This document shows positions 48,180 to 60,378 of a stretch of DNA of 64,000 nucleotides, piece after piece (within the stretch, counting starts at the first letter, position 1; every line of letters starts with the position of its first letter). The stretch comes from Camellia lanceoleosa (lineage: Eukaryota > Streptophyta > Magnoliopsida > Ericales > Theaceae). The notes under the pieces are model-generated. The model worked only from the letters and a program-made list of their open reading frames with translations. It was not told where the DNA came from and did no database searches. The position numbers were made by a program, and so were the translations under genes. The DNA lies in NCBI GenBank assembly GCA_025200525.1, contig CM045767.1, forward strand, positions 121,022,021 through 121,086,020. Reading direction: 5' to 3'.

Positions 48180-48561
48180 CCTCGTCGTCGCCTTTAAGGT
48201 TGCTATGCTACTAGAAATATGCGGTGCACCATTTCATTCAAATTCTCATTTTTCAAGCCACGTGCAAGCTTCCATCAATTGCCACGTATCCTATTTGATG
48301 GTAATTTTGTAATTTTACAGTGAAGTGATTAGGTGTCAGCCTACGGAGAAAAAAGCTGTGCACCGAACGCGAAAGTGTCCTCCACAAGACACGTGTCAGT
48401 TCCTAATAGGCCACAACTTAATCATTGACGACCTGAATCAACGGCTGTGATTGCCTCCCCCTCTCTCTTTGAAGAAAGCTTTTTCTAGAGTCTCTCACAG
48501 TTCTCGCTCTCTCTCTCCCTCTCTCTGAGATTCTTTGTTTCTCTCTCTAGGTTTGAGTGAG
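48180..48561 (+). promoter_or_regulatory. GRAS gene promoter and first 5' UTR exon
   Basis: A palindromic G-box GACACGTGTC is at 48388-48397 and another CACGTG core at 48259-48264, with CCACGTATCC close by. G-boxes are bound by bZIP and bHLH factors and are common in stress-responsive promoters. CT-rich sequence (48463-48550) is a typical plant 5' UTR. Confidence 0.55.
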
Positions 48562-48967
48562 GTAAGTTTTTGATATTCTTTCTCTAAGTTCTTCTCCAAT
48601 TACCCTTTAATTTCCATTTTCTAGGGTTCTTGAAGTTTTTTTAGTACTGTGTTTATGGTTCTGTAATGTAGGATTTAAAAGTTAATATCAGTTGATTTCA
48701 GTTTTTTGACCCGACTATATAAGTATGTATATATATGGAAGTTATACTTCTGATTAGTCACTTAAAACTTGAGTATGTCAGTTTATTAATTTAGCTAAAG
48801 AGCTGTTTTTACATTCTTGAGTTGAGTGTATTTGTATTTGATTTGAAGTTTGAAAAGTTTGCTTTTTTGAAAACAAATGCATGAATTTTACTGGATTTTG
48901 TGTGTTGAAAACAAATACATGAATTTTACTGGAATTGGGGCTTGAGAAATTTGTGTTTTGGAAACAG
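48562..48967 (+). other. intron in the GRAS 5' UTR
   Basis: Donor GAGGTAAGTT at 48561/48562 and acceptor GAAACAG at 48967, just 12 bases before the ATG. A single 5'-UTR intron with an intronless coding region is usual for this GRAS group. Confidence 0.65.
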
Positions 48968-48979
48968 GTTTGAAAATAG

Positions 48980-51263
48980 ATGATAATGGATCCTCGGCTT
49001 CATGGATTTTCGGGTTCCATGAATGGAATCCCATCGGAAAATCAATCTGTTGCTTTTTCATCGGATCGGATCCAAGTTGGTGGATCCAGATTTCGTAGTA
49101 ACACCTTTGTAAATCACAAATTTGGAGGAATCCCATTCCTGCCAAACGATCCCTCATCATCGAGTAATGTAATTCCGAGTTCCACTGTGACTTTGGAGGA
49201 GGATCCCATTGAGGACTGTGATTTCTCCGATGCGGTTTTGACATATATTAGTCAGATTCTCATGGAAGAAGATATGGAAGACAAGAGTTGTATGCTTCAA
49301 GAATCTTTGGATCTTCAAGCTGCTGAGAAGCCATTCTATGATGTCCTTGGCAAGAAGTACCCACCTTCCCCTGAACGAAACCCAATTTATGTTGACCAAA
49401 ATAGTGAGAGCCCAGATGATTGTTTGTCTAGGAATTACAGTAATTGTCTCAGCAGTAGCAGTAATAGTAGTGATTACTTGGTTTATCCAAGTTGGATTAA
49501 CAATCAAGCTGACTATAGCACCTCTCAGATTAAAAGTCCTCCAGTGTATAATAATAATCCATCTCATTCATCAGTTACTTCATCAAATAGTGTGAACAAA
49601 AATATTGATGGGTTCATGGATTCTCCAATAAGCCCACTTCAGGTCACTGATTTATATGGTGGGAACCAATCTATTTGGCAGTTCAGGAAGGGAGTTGAAG
49701 AAGCGCGGAAGTTCTTGCCAACAGGTAATGGAATGTTCGTTAATTTTGGGGTCAATGGGCTTTCACCTCAGGAACCGAAGGGAGAGACTAGTGAAATGGT
49801 TAAGGTGGAGAAAAAAAAGGAGAAAGAGTACTTGCCTAATGAGTCGAGGGGGAGGAAGAATCCTCATAGGGAGAAGGTAGATTTAGAAGAAGAAGAAGAA
49901 GAGAGGAGTAGTAAGCAACCAGCAGTTTATCCAGAATCCACTTTGCGGTCTGAGATGTTTGATACAGTCTTGCTTTGTAGCATGGGGAAAGGTGAGGCTG
50001 CCTTGATAGCTTATCGTAAAGCCTTGAAAGATGGGACAAGCAAAAAAACGCAGCAGAATGGGCAATTGAAAGGGCCTCCTAGCAGAAAGGGTCGTGGTAA
50101 GAAACAAAACCGGAAAAAGGAAGTGGTAGACTTGAGAACTCTCTTGATTCATTGTGCACAAGCTGTTGCTGCTGATGATCGTAGCGGTTCAAATGAGTTG
50201 CTAAAACAAATCAGACAACATTCTTCTCCTTGGGGGGATGGGAATCAAAGATTGGCTCATTGCTTTGCCAATGGCCTCGAGGCACGCTTGGCTGGCACTG
50301 GTAGCCAGATTTATAAAGCCTTTGTCAGTAGAAGAACATCTGCTGCTGATTACTTGAAAGCTTACCACCTGTATCTTGCGTCATGCCCATTCAGGAAGAT
50401 TTCAAATTTTGTCTCAAACAGGACGATTACGGTGAAGTCAAAGAGTGCAATGAGGCTACACATTATAGATTTTGGTATTCTCTATGGTTTCCAGTGGCCC
50501 ACCTTTATTCAACGAATTGCGGCAAGAGATGGTGGACCACCAAAGATTCGGATTACTGGGATAGAATTTCCTCAACCTGGCTTCAGGCCGGCAGCAGGAG
50601 TTGAGGAGACAGGATGTCGTTTGGCGGATTATGCTCAAACTTTTGATGTCCCATTTGAGTACAATGCCATCGCAAAGAGATGGGATAGCATCAAACTTGA
50701 GGATCTGAAGATCGACAGAGATGAGTTCCTTGTTGTCAATTGTTTGTATAGGTCTAAAAACTTACACGATGAGACTGTGCTAGTGGACAGTTCTAGAAAT
50801 ATTGTTATCAATCTGATAAGAAGGATCAATCCTGATCTTTTTATCCACGGGATTGTCAGTGGGGCATATAGTGCCCCCTTCTTTGTTACCCGGTTTAGGA
50901 GGCTCTGTTCCACTTCTCTGCACTGTTTGATATGCTTGAAACTAATGTTCTCGTGAGCATCATGAGAGGATGCTTATTGAGAGGGAGATTTTTGGGAAGG
51001 AAGCTCTGAATGTGATAGCTTGTGAGGGTTGGGAGAGAGTTGAGAGGCCCGAGACATATAAGCAATGGCAAGTCCGTAATTTGAGGGCAGGCTTTATGCA
51101 GATCCCTTTTGACCGGGATATCATGACAAGGGCAATAGAAAAGGTGAGGAATCACTACCACAAGGATTTTGTGATCGACGAAGACAACCAATGGTTGCTG
51201 CAGGGATGGAAGGGGCGAACGATTTATGCCCTTTCATGTTGGAAACCTATTAGCGAAACTTGA
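48980..51263 (+). CDS. GRAS transcription factor, SCL9/14/33-like, with two frameshifts
   Basis: Starts MIMDPRLHGFSGSMNG. The N-terminal half has acidic and Ser/Asn-rich stretches and two motifs of this group, SIWQFRKGVEEARKFLP and SEMFDTVLLC. The GRAS domain starts with VVDLRTLLIHCAQAVAADD (about residue 382), has the VHIID-type motif LHIIDFG (493-499) and the RNIVINLIRRINPDLFIHGI block. After FFVTRFR (about residue 640) one base seems missing (AGGAGGCT where AGGGAGGCT is expected near 50899); a second base is missing near 50952 (CTCGTGAG), after which the frame resumes as MLIEREIFGKEALNVIACEG and ends in the SAW motif at 51263. Uncorrected, the protein stops at 50956 (658 aa) without PFYRE end and SAW. 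Restored length would be about 761, as in Arabidopsis SCL14 (769). Family members are nuclear; SCL14 partners TGA bZIP factors in detoxification. Either a recent pseudogene or a sequence error. Confidence 0.85.
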
Positions 51264-51641
51264 AAGGCATTCCAGGACTACTCAAATATTTGCAGCCATA
51301 CTTGACTAACCAAAAGTACGTTTTCTGGTTTAAATCTAGTTTCTTTTCTTTTGTTTCCTCCTTTTTTGTTTGATTTACTTACGACTGATGATGGATTTGT
51401 TAACCCACCAGGTGAATGGTAGCTGATTTTGAAGGTTTGCTGCTTGTCAATCGTGCCAAAGAGAAGTAGGGTCATTTGGTACATAATTTAGACTTGCTAG
51501 AGTAAATTGCTTGTACTTTATTCCTCGCATGAGGCACTTACGATTCAGTGTATATTTTGGTAAAGATAAAGTGATTTGACCACATGCTTACTGGGTATCT
51601 GACTTGTACAAGAGAAACCGCTGTTACACAAATCAAGTATG

Positions 51642-51647
51642 AATAAA
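51642..51647 (+). terminator. AATAAA polyadenylation signal of the GRAS gene
   Basis: Perfect AATAAA 379 bases after the stop codon, followed by a T-rich stretch (51655-51690). Confidence 0.45.
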
Positions 51648-51699
51648 TAGAGGCTTTTTTATCTTTTATTTTTTTAAATTTTTTTCCTGTTTTTTCTTC

Positions 51700-52243
51700 T
51701 TCTTCTTCCTGTTCTTGTTGCAAGCCTCTCTACATGAGTGTACACACGTGATATCCAGGTCCGTGTTTTGTGAAGCAAGTAGTGTTTTTCATTTCACTGT
51801 CAAAAGGAAACAGGGTAAAAACTTAGTAGTCATTAACATCCCCTTGTGCTAACTCATTGTATGATTTGTGATTTTATTTTGTTACATGAACTTTGGCAAA
51901 CCCATAGGAACTGACCCCTGGGAGTTCCTATAATTCTACGGCTTTAGAATTTTTTTTTTTTTTTTTGGTTTAAAAGTATTTATTTCCTTACATGAGCATT
52001 GACAAAACAAAACCATAGGAAAATGACCCTTGGGAGTTCTATAATCTACCTCTTTTTGCATACTAAAAATGGCATTGAGAAAAGTTCCTATGAGAGTTAG
52101 GGCAGTCTTAACTTGCTTAGATGATGTGTAAAAACTGATTCTTTGGATTGGGTATACTTTGTCTGTCTCTTTCCCTCTCTAGCCTCATTTCAACCCGAAT
52201 TTGGGAGGTTTGAGCCAAGGTAGATTGGTATAGTGTGTGCTCA
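51700..52243. other. GRAS downstream flank up to the duplication junction
   Basis: No gene. A near-duplicate phrase ATGACCCTTGGGAGTTC occurs at about 51914 and 52024. Homology to ORP3 intron 2 begins at 52244, where AAGTTTTGCTGTGTTATTT matches 22621 onward. Confidence 0.55.
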
Positions 52244-53559
52244 AAGTTTTGCTGTGTTATTTATAGAACTTTCTGCTTAATTTTTCTGCTCTGTCATGAT
52301 TTTTTTTTTAATGTATTTCAGTAGGCTCTTATATAGGTTGAGAAAATTCAACAGGATTACAAGGTATAGTTCAAGGCCATTAGGCATCATCTTGAATGCA
52401 TTATGTGTGTGTCTATGTGGGTTCTGATCCTCAAAGGTGGTGTATGACAGAAAATTTGTATTTATTGAAAAAAACTGATGTCTTGTGAGTCTAGCATGTC
52501 CTGTTGACGTGTGTTATTGTCCATAAGTTATGCTTAGTAAGTACCTTCTGTCTCTTAACAGAAATAAAGGCATATCTCTCTATTGGAAGATGATGCAGAA
52601 ATATATAGGTTCTGATGTCACATCAATGGTGACACTCCCAGTTATCATTTTTGAGCCAGTGTCAATGCTTCAAAAAATGGCAGAGGTTTGTGTTTTTGTA
52701 CCATACCGATGTCTGTGTTATATTTGCTGATGCTTTTCTTGTTGAATATCACCAATTGTGAAATGTTTGTAACAGTTGATGGAATACTCCTACCCTATGG
52801 ATTTAGCAGATGAATGTGAGGATCCCTACATGCGATCGGTTTATGCTTGTAAGTACCGTTCTGCTCTCTCTCTCTCTCTCTCTCACTCTCTGTGCGAGTG
52901 TGAGCGTGCATTTTCTGTTGTGAAACTTATGGTTCTCCATTTCAGCATCCTTCTTTATAACAATCTATTATGCCTGCCGACGAACTGGGGAGCCATTTAA
53001 TCCAATTCTTGGTGAAACTTATGAAATGGTCAATCATGGAGGTGTTAAATTCATTGCAGAACAGGTGAGCTTGACCACATTTTCCACTGGATACATTTTT
53101 CTTATTTTCTTTGTTTAAATGCTAGTTTTGGTCATGCTGATTTTGATTATAACCAAGAAGGAATTATTCTTTTCTGCCTATATTTTAGACTAGTGGAACT
53201 TTGTTGTTAAGTAATTGACATTTTGATCATACTCATTTCTTTCATCTTTATTTATGTTTTGCATCATAGTGCTGTGTAATAATTGCAATCCCTTTTCTGG
53301 TTAGCCATCACCCTCCAATGAGTGCTGGACATGCTGAAAATGATCATTTTGTTTATGATATAACTTCAAAGGTGAAGACCAAATTTTTAGGGAACTCACT
53401 TGATATCTATACCCTTGGAAGGTAATTGTTGTTTTGGTTTGTCAGTCTCAATTGCTATGCTTTTGTTCTTTAATATTGACAGCCTGTAGCTGTTGTGGGA
53501 TTCATTATCATTAGGTTTTAAATTTTGTTCTATTTAATTTTTCTAAAAGTATATTGGGG

Positions 53560-55630
53560 AAGTGGTTGTGGAGATACGCCTGTGAGGAGGACAAATGGTG
53601 GAGAATAGCGGTTGGTTTGAAGTATAGGTGTGGCCGGGGGGAGTGGAACAATTTAGAGGTATCTTTATCTTATGTTAAAGACCTTTGGATGGATATTAGA
53701 GAAACAAATGTGCTGGAGAACCCGAGTCTCCAAGCACCCCCACCACCCCCCACACACACGTGGGGGTTGGTTATTGGATCAAAAAAAATAAAATAAAAAT
53801 ATGGACCAATCACACCCCACTGGGGCTCTGGGGGCTATGTTACACGGACTCTTTGGAATTTCGAAGGTACCCGTGTCAACACGACACGACACGGGTACGG
53901 GTGCGGGATACGGCTCCTCAGAAACGGATACGGAAGATGGGATCGTAAAGGGGAGAGAGAGAGAGAGAGAGAAACCTGGTGCGATCTCCTTCGATCTCTG
54001 TCTCTCGCCTTCAATCTGCCTTTGATCTCTGCTCACGATCGACCTCTTGCCTTCGATCTCGATCTGAACTCATTGATGTCCACGGCTCAGCTCTTGTTGC
54101 AGTCGAACTTGTCAAAGATGGAGTCGTAGAGACTCGTCAGCTCCTCCGGCGGCGTCGCCATGTCCTCGCCTTCGATTTGACTTCCTCTCTCTCTCTCTCT
54201 CTCTCTCTTGTCGTGCGTCTCTGTCCCTCCCGTTTGCACCTATAACATTATAATTTGTTATATATAAAATATATATCTAATAAATTATATTAACATATTT
54301 GTGTCTAATAAAATATATATATATAATGCATATAATAAATCTAAAAAATAATATAATTTGTGTCTATCTCAACACTCTCCAATTTTTATTTTTTATTTAT
54401 TTTAATATATTTTAACACATTATTTAAAAAATATAATAAATAAATAAAATAATTAATGTGTATTAAAAAAAATTTTTATAAATTTTTTTTTTAATGTGTA
54501 TTTAACTTATCTTTATATAATAAATATATTTTAAAAGTTAAATATTTAACGTATCCCCGTACCCGTATCCTTGTTTGGATCCATATCCACGTATCCTCAA
54601 TTTTTAATTTTGAAGTACCCGACCCCTAAATACGTACCCGCACCCAATACCCGCACTCGAGTCCGTGTAACATAGCCTGGGGGTCACCCCCAGTGGGGGT
54701 CTGCCGCTTTTTCCATTAGAGAAAGGATGTGATAAGCTTGTCAGTAATGTGAGCATGGTGGTAGGGGATGCGAGTAAGATGAGTACTACTCGCATGGTGG
54801 TAAGAGGGATTGAAGAGAATCTTCCCAGCGAATAGGAGTGCGGCAGTGGTTGGTTAATGTTGTAGAGAGGACACTTAAATTTTTTGGGGACATTTTGCTT
54901 GATAGATTGGAAGCTGACAGGGCTCATGGAGAGATTGTACATGGCGACTATTATTGGGATGATGGAAGACCCCTAACTTGGAATCTATCTAGATTGGGGT
55001 ATTTTCAGGTCAAATCTTTCTATTGGGTGTTGATCGGTTGGGACAACTCATTATTTCCCTGAAAAGCTATTTGGGGAGCCTAGGGTTCCCCTCAAGGTGG
55101 CCTCTTTTTTTTTGTTGTGTAGCTCGAATTAAAAATCTTACCAGTGATAATTTGATTTGAAGAAGTTACATGCTTGTGAATTGTTGTTGCATGTTTAAGT
55201 ATAAAGGTGAATTGGTGAATCGTCTTCATATTCACTGTCAAGTTGCAAGTGAGCTTTGAACTTCGATTCTCTCATGGTTTACGGAGCTATGGGTTTTTTC
55301 CCATTGGAGTAGTAGAGTTGCTTCATAGTTGATGAGAGGTTGGGGTGGGGGATAGGAGGAAGAAGATATGGTTGTTGATTGCATTATGCATTATGTGGAT
55401 TAAATGGATGGAGAGGAAGCAGAGGTCTTTTGATGGTATAAAAGTTCCTTTGTATAGGCTTAAAAGTGCATTTGTTTCTTTTTTGTATAGTTGGGAGACG
55501 AGGATTTGTAACCCTTCTCTTGACCAATATTTATATTTTGTAGAGCTTTTTGATACATGTGGGAGGTGTATAGGATTTTGTTTTGCCTCCTTTGTGTCTA
55601 TTTTGTATATATGGGTGGTATCCCCTTAAT
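53560..55630 (+). pseudogene. LINE 3'-end fragment within the ORP3 duplicate
   Basis: Same remnant as 24633-29041: [16 protein letters not shown] on the left and [16 protein letters not shown] at 55369 on the right. It is interrupted by the 1010-bp insertion at 53705-54714 but lacks the LTR element found in the parent. Confidence 0.7.
53705..54714. mobile_element. 1010-bp insertion with nested inverted termini
   Basis: Bounded by a direct repeat ATTAGAGAAA (53695-53704 and 54715-54724) that is single in the parent locus (near 24773). Within it, GGCTATGTTACACGGACTC (53833-53851) is the exact inverse of 54659-54677, and outside that pair lie CCCCACTGGGG and CCCCCAGTGGGGG. A 9-10 bp duplication suggests a Mutator-type element, but the outermost ends do not pair well. 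The interior has (GA)n and (CT)n runs and CGTATCC/GGATACG motifs near both ends. Confidence 0.65.
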
Positions 55631-57075
55631 GCCTTCTTAACCAAGTCAGCATGGGTGCAAAGTTATGCAATGCTTCTAATTCAATGCAGAACATGTTTTA
55701 GAGTAATTTCAAAGCTTTGAAGCTTTTTTGTGATTATTTGATTTCTTCTTCTTTATTTGTCTCTACACTTTTAGCCTGTCCTCTAAAAGCCCTTCTTCTT
55801 TATTTGTCTACACTTTTAGCCTCTAAAATCCCCAAATAACCAGATTGATTTGTTGCCCTTCTCTTGCCATTAAACCTTAATCTCTAATCCTAAACCTCTT
55901 TCTGTTCAATCCTTCAAACTAATTTGCGAAATAATCCAAAATTAGCCTAAGGTACTGCTAATAATGCCCAAAACAGCTTTGAAATATACCCAAAGGGATT
56001 TGTTTGGTTGAGTTTTCTCATATGGCTCTCTTTCCTTGTTCCCTATTTCTCAGACTCCAAGAAGTGAGATATAATTATTAATAGCCATTCTATGTGTAGT
56101 AAAAAAATAACTGTAGAATATTATATTATGTAGTTCGTTTGATTAAAAAGAAACGGGACATCTTAAAAAAGAGGGATAAGCCAAAAAGGTTGCTTGCTTG
56201 CTTTCTATGATAATAAGATTTTTGTTTGTTAGCTTAGCTTGTAAAGTATCTTGGTAGTTGTATCATTGACATGGTGTTTAATCTTGCTATTCATCTTGGT
56301 TGGGGTTTTATCCAATCCCTAACCCCATCATCATACTTGGACTTCTAAAAAAAGAAAAGGAAAAAAAAACAGAGAAAAAGTCGTTTCATCTTTCACCTGG
56401 TCTGGGCCTGACTTTTTATGGAATTTCTTTTCTTGGGGTTGTCTTTCAAAATCTTTGTGGTGAGCAGTGTATTTGCAGCTCACTTCTATATATATATATG
56501 CAGGACATGGGTGACCCTAAAAAGAGATGGTGTGGTCCTAGATTTGGTGCCTCCTCCCTCAAAAGTTCAGAACCTGATATTTGGATGAACTTGGGTTGAT
56601 GTTCCAGGTGAGATGATTGTGACAAACATGACAAAGTTGTGCTATATTTTCAACCTTGTGGCTGGTTCGGGTATGATGCCTAGCAATTATTTTTAGTAAT
56701 TTTGTTAGTTCTATTGGTTTATATATATAAAATACATGTTTGCAGTTTTTTTCTTTTTCTTTTTATTTTGACTAGTGCATTTTGCTGGTTTTAATGAACA
56801 CTACATGAAGGGCATTGGTTCTTGATGTGAGGTTGCAAATATATCAGAGAATGTGTTTATTTATTTAGTCAATCATTCATCCATTTTCCTTTTTAGTGTG
56901 TTTGTGCGTGCATGTGCATGCACTCGTTTAAACTACTGCTTTGATACTTTGACAGATGGTTATGAGATACTGTGTAAGCTTCTTATCTAGACCTATGTTA
57001 CAAGGACTCTTCTAAATTTGTGAAGTACCTGTGTTGAACACTCACACTTGAGTACGAATATGATATGTTTCTGAC

Positions 57076-57484
57076 TAGGGCTACAAACGAACCGAGCTGA
57101 GCTTAGGCTCGTTTACTTATCAAGCTCGTTTATTGAGCTCGAGCTTGGCTCGATAAGAAATTGGGCTTGAGCTCGGCTCGGCTCGGCTCGTTAACATTAA
57201 TGAAACTCGAACTTGGCTCGATAATTTTTTTTAATATTATTGATATTATTTAAATAAAAATATTTGAATAAAAAATATTATTTATATTACTTAATATATA
57301 AATAATGTATTTATACAATTATTTATATATTATTTATATTATTTAATATATAAATAATATATTTATTATATAATTTAAATAAAGATAAACAAGCTGAGCT
57401 CGCGGCTTGTTTACTAAACGAGCCGAGCCCTTAACGAGCTGAGCTGAGCTTGTTCATGAACAGTTCGGTTCATTTACAGCCTTA
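57076..57484. mobile_element. hAT-type MITE in the ORP3 duplicate
   Basis: TAGGGCTACAAACGAACCG at the left is inverted at the right (TTCGGTTCATTTACAGCCTTA region). Target duplication TTTCTGAC (57068-57075) and TTTCCGAC (57485-57492), one mismatch. The parent keeps the empty site TTTCTGAC near 30531. 409 bp. Confidence 0.8.
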
Positions 57485-59843
57485 TTTCCGACATATCTCG
57501 TTGACATGCAGTTGATTTTACATAATAACTATGCATAAAACTCCTATTTTATTCATTAAATATTTCATGTAAGTTTGTGAACACCTTTTTACCTTAATAA
57601 AATAAAATAAATATGTAAAAAAAATGATATCTAGCTGTGTTCTGGTGTCCTTGGAAATGAGAATTAGATGAATCTGACTCTTAGTTACTTATCCACACTC
57701 GACAACTATACCCAAGCCCATGTTACGTAGACCTAGACCACTGATCAATCTAGACCGATGTGTCCTTTTATTTTTCTGTTACATCTACTACTGCAATATT
57801 ATTTTCTGTTGCATTTTGCTGGTTTTCCATTTACTTGTATATTTCGTGCTTATATACCATTTTATTCAGTAAGGGTTGTCTTCTGTGGGTAAATAAGACA
57901 TAGGGTGCTGAGAGAGGAAGGTGTTTGAGTGCTGCTGCTGATTATGACAGAATGTGTTGGGTGAGCTGTCCATGTTAGTAGGGGCCACCAAATTTGTGTT
58001 TGTAATGATAATTCTCCTATGTGGTTTTGTTTGATTTCTTAATGTGGGGCCATTTTGGAGAAAAAGGGTCGTCTTCACTTTGGTTTTTCACTCTTGAGGA
58101 AAGGCAGAAAAGGGTGTTTTTTTTTTTTTGTTTTCTCCTTTGTAATTAATACCCTAGTAAATTGATGAAAAGTAAAAAGGCAGAGCATTAATTTCTTTAA
58201 TGTTATTGTGGCTTTTCACATAGGGAAGTGCACGAAAGGCGGTACTCATGATGTGAGTTTTCTTTGAGTATGTAACAATAAGGTGGTGAAGTAAATATAT
58301 AAATAGGAGATTGCTGATCAGTTGATCAGAGTGTGAAGTGTTGTGTGAAGAAAGTCTATGAGTCTAAAAAGGGTGTTGGGTTTGCACATAGAAGAGTGCA
58401 AAGAGTGAGGAGAGAGGGTTGAGATAAAAAAAATATCAGAGAGCAAGGAAAATGTGTACAATTTTAGGGTTTTGGTTTTTGGTATTTTTGTATCTCTTAT
58501 TTGTAATCTAATCTTCACTATTTTGTAGTGTATTGTTTCTTGTCTGTGGATGTAGGTGTAGTTGTGCCGAACCACGTAAATCTCTACGTATTTATTTGTG
58601 CGTTTTTTTTTGTGTATTTTTCTTTTGCATGTGCATTATTTTTTGTGTGCTTCTGCGTGCGCATGTCAAATCCCAACAGAATATTTTGCTCTAAAGAATT
58701 TGTGGTCTTGTAGGAACTTTCGGCTCAGCTAAGAGTTGTTTTCTTAACCTCTTTCCACGTCAATTGTTAGTAATGACATTGACTGGTTGTTTATCTTGCA
58801 TTCATTTGCAAAATTAAAACTGAATGTGATCAGTGGTTTTATTTTGGGGAATTTTAAAGACAACATTTTGGTTGAACATCAAATAAGTTCTCTTTAAAGT
58901 ATCGCCAGATTGTAATACAGTTTACTTGCATAATGTGGGGATTAAGCCCTAGGAAGTAACCTCTGTTCAATTAGTTAATTTATCTTTTCTGTTAGAATAT
59001 TATCTGGAGTTCTTGGATCCCTGTTTTCATTCCTTGTGTTTGGTTGCAGTTCTGGTTGTTTTGAAGTGGATGGATATGTGTATAATGCGGCTGAAGAACC
59101 CAAAATATTGATGACTGGGACATGGAATGAGTCAATGAGATAAATTCTATACAGGGTCATTTCCCGTATTATATATAAGTAAGATAAATTAGTGATAGTT
59201 ATGATTTATTGCTATGTTTTTGATTATGCACTACTGTGGTGGTGTGACCAATAAATTATCAAATTAAAATTTAAATTGCTTATGCCCTGTTATTTTTAGG
59301 TTAAACTACCAATATGTCTTAATAGTTGAACTTAATTCTTATTAAGTTCTATAGAAACTAGTCTTACTAAAATTGTCACTAAAAATAATTTTTTGTGACG
59401 ATTTTTTGTTTATGTCGTTAAAAATTGACAAATTAATGATTTTTTTGGTCATGATTTTTATAAATTGTTGTTCAAATTTAGTGACTTTTTTTTTTGTGAT
59501 GAATTTTTCAAATTGTTTCTGAAAATTGAAATTAGGAACTTTTTTTTGACATTTTTTAAACCGTTGCTGAAACTTATAATTAGTAATTTTTTGGTGATAT
59601 TTTTTAAATTGTTACTGAAAATTAATAATTAGTGATATTTTTAGTAGTGTTTATTGAAAAATGTTATTAATTATAGCAGAGTTTATTGGGCAATAAGTCC
59701 ATTTATTATGTAAGTCATTCTTATTTTTATCGAGCTAAAGTTAATAATTAAAAAAAAAAAGTTAAAAATACCATCTTCTCTAATTTTTAGATCATAAACT
59801 TTTAAAAAAAAATTTATTTAAGCTATTTTTGTATTATAAATTA

Positions 59844-60188
59844 GAATAAATTATAAAAATACCATTCAAAGTTTGTTTATGATACGAACTGGCCTCTGTA
59901 GTTGTGGAGGTAAGGTCTGTCTCTTTAAGTTTTTAAGATCATAACAAATGATTCATTTTATTTGTAGATCATTAAGTTAATTAACAGTTTTTAATGACGT
60001 CATAAATTTATTTCAATTAATAATTTAGGTAATTTTATTATTGTATAGGAAATTAGTTAGAAATTTTATTTTTTCAATTAATTTTATTAAATAATTTTTT
60101 TTGATAAGAGGGTATTTGTTATTTTTCAAATCACATAGTGCAATTTGTATTTTAAATAAATCTTGGGGAGTATATTTGCAATTTATCT
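59844..60188. mobile_element. Mutator-type MITE, family A copy 3
   Basis: Counterpart of 38738-39073, with the same 9-bp duplication TATAAATTA (59835-59843 and 60189-60197), so it was carried along by the duplication. Confidence 0.8.
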
Positions 60189-60378
60189 TATAAATTATGA
60201 ATGAAAATTACATCAAACACCAACAAAGTAAAATAAATTAATTATAAACAATTCTAATAAATTACACCCAATAAGATTTGGCTTGAGCTACAAATAAAGT
60301 GGATTTTAGTTTTGACCTAAATTGATATTAATTACGACCCAATATTAATATAATCAATGGCTCTGATTCATTTTTTAA

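Larger units (their letters stand above)
52244..59139 (+). pseudogene. ORP3: truncated duplicate of ORP3 (exons 3-8 only)
   Basis: Corresponds to 22621-32182 of the intact gene. A 48-bp deletion between two TATTG repeats (22960-23007 in the parent) removed the intron-2 acceptor and the first 17 bases of exon 3 (join at about 52585). Exon 4 (52776-52848) and exon 5 (52946-53064) still have their splice sites, with changes such as WK to GE in the RTWKPFNP motif. The exon 6 acceptor is TTTCTGG instead of TTTCAGG (53298-53300). Exon 7 has CGA to TGA (stop, 56587-56589) and a 10-base loss after AACATGAC (about 56632). Exon 8 breaks off at 59139 after GAGTCAATGAG. Exons 1, 2, 9 and 10 are absent. 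It cannot make an ORP protein. Confidence 0.93.

Noticed and set aside
49157..49567. 136-codon minus-strand ORF and other frames over the GRAS gene
   Set aside because: They are shadows of the GRAS reading frame on the opposite strand and have no independent support.
53979..54245. 88-codon Leu/Ser-rich ORF in the 1010-bp insertion
   Set aside because: It lies across a (CT)n microsatellite and has no conserved motif.
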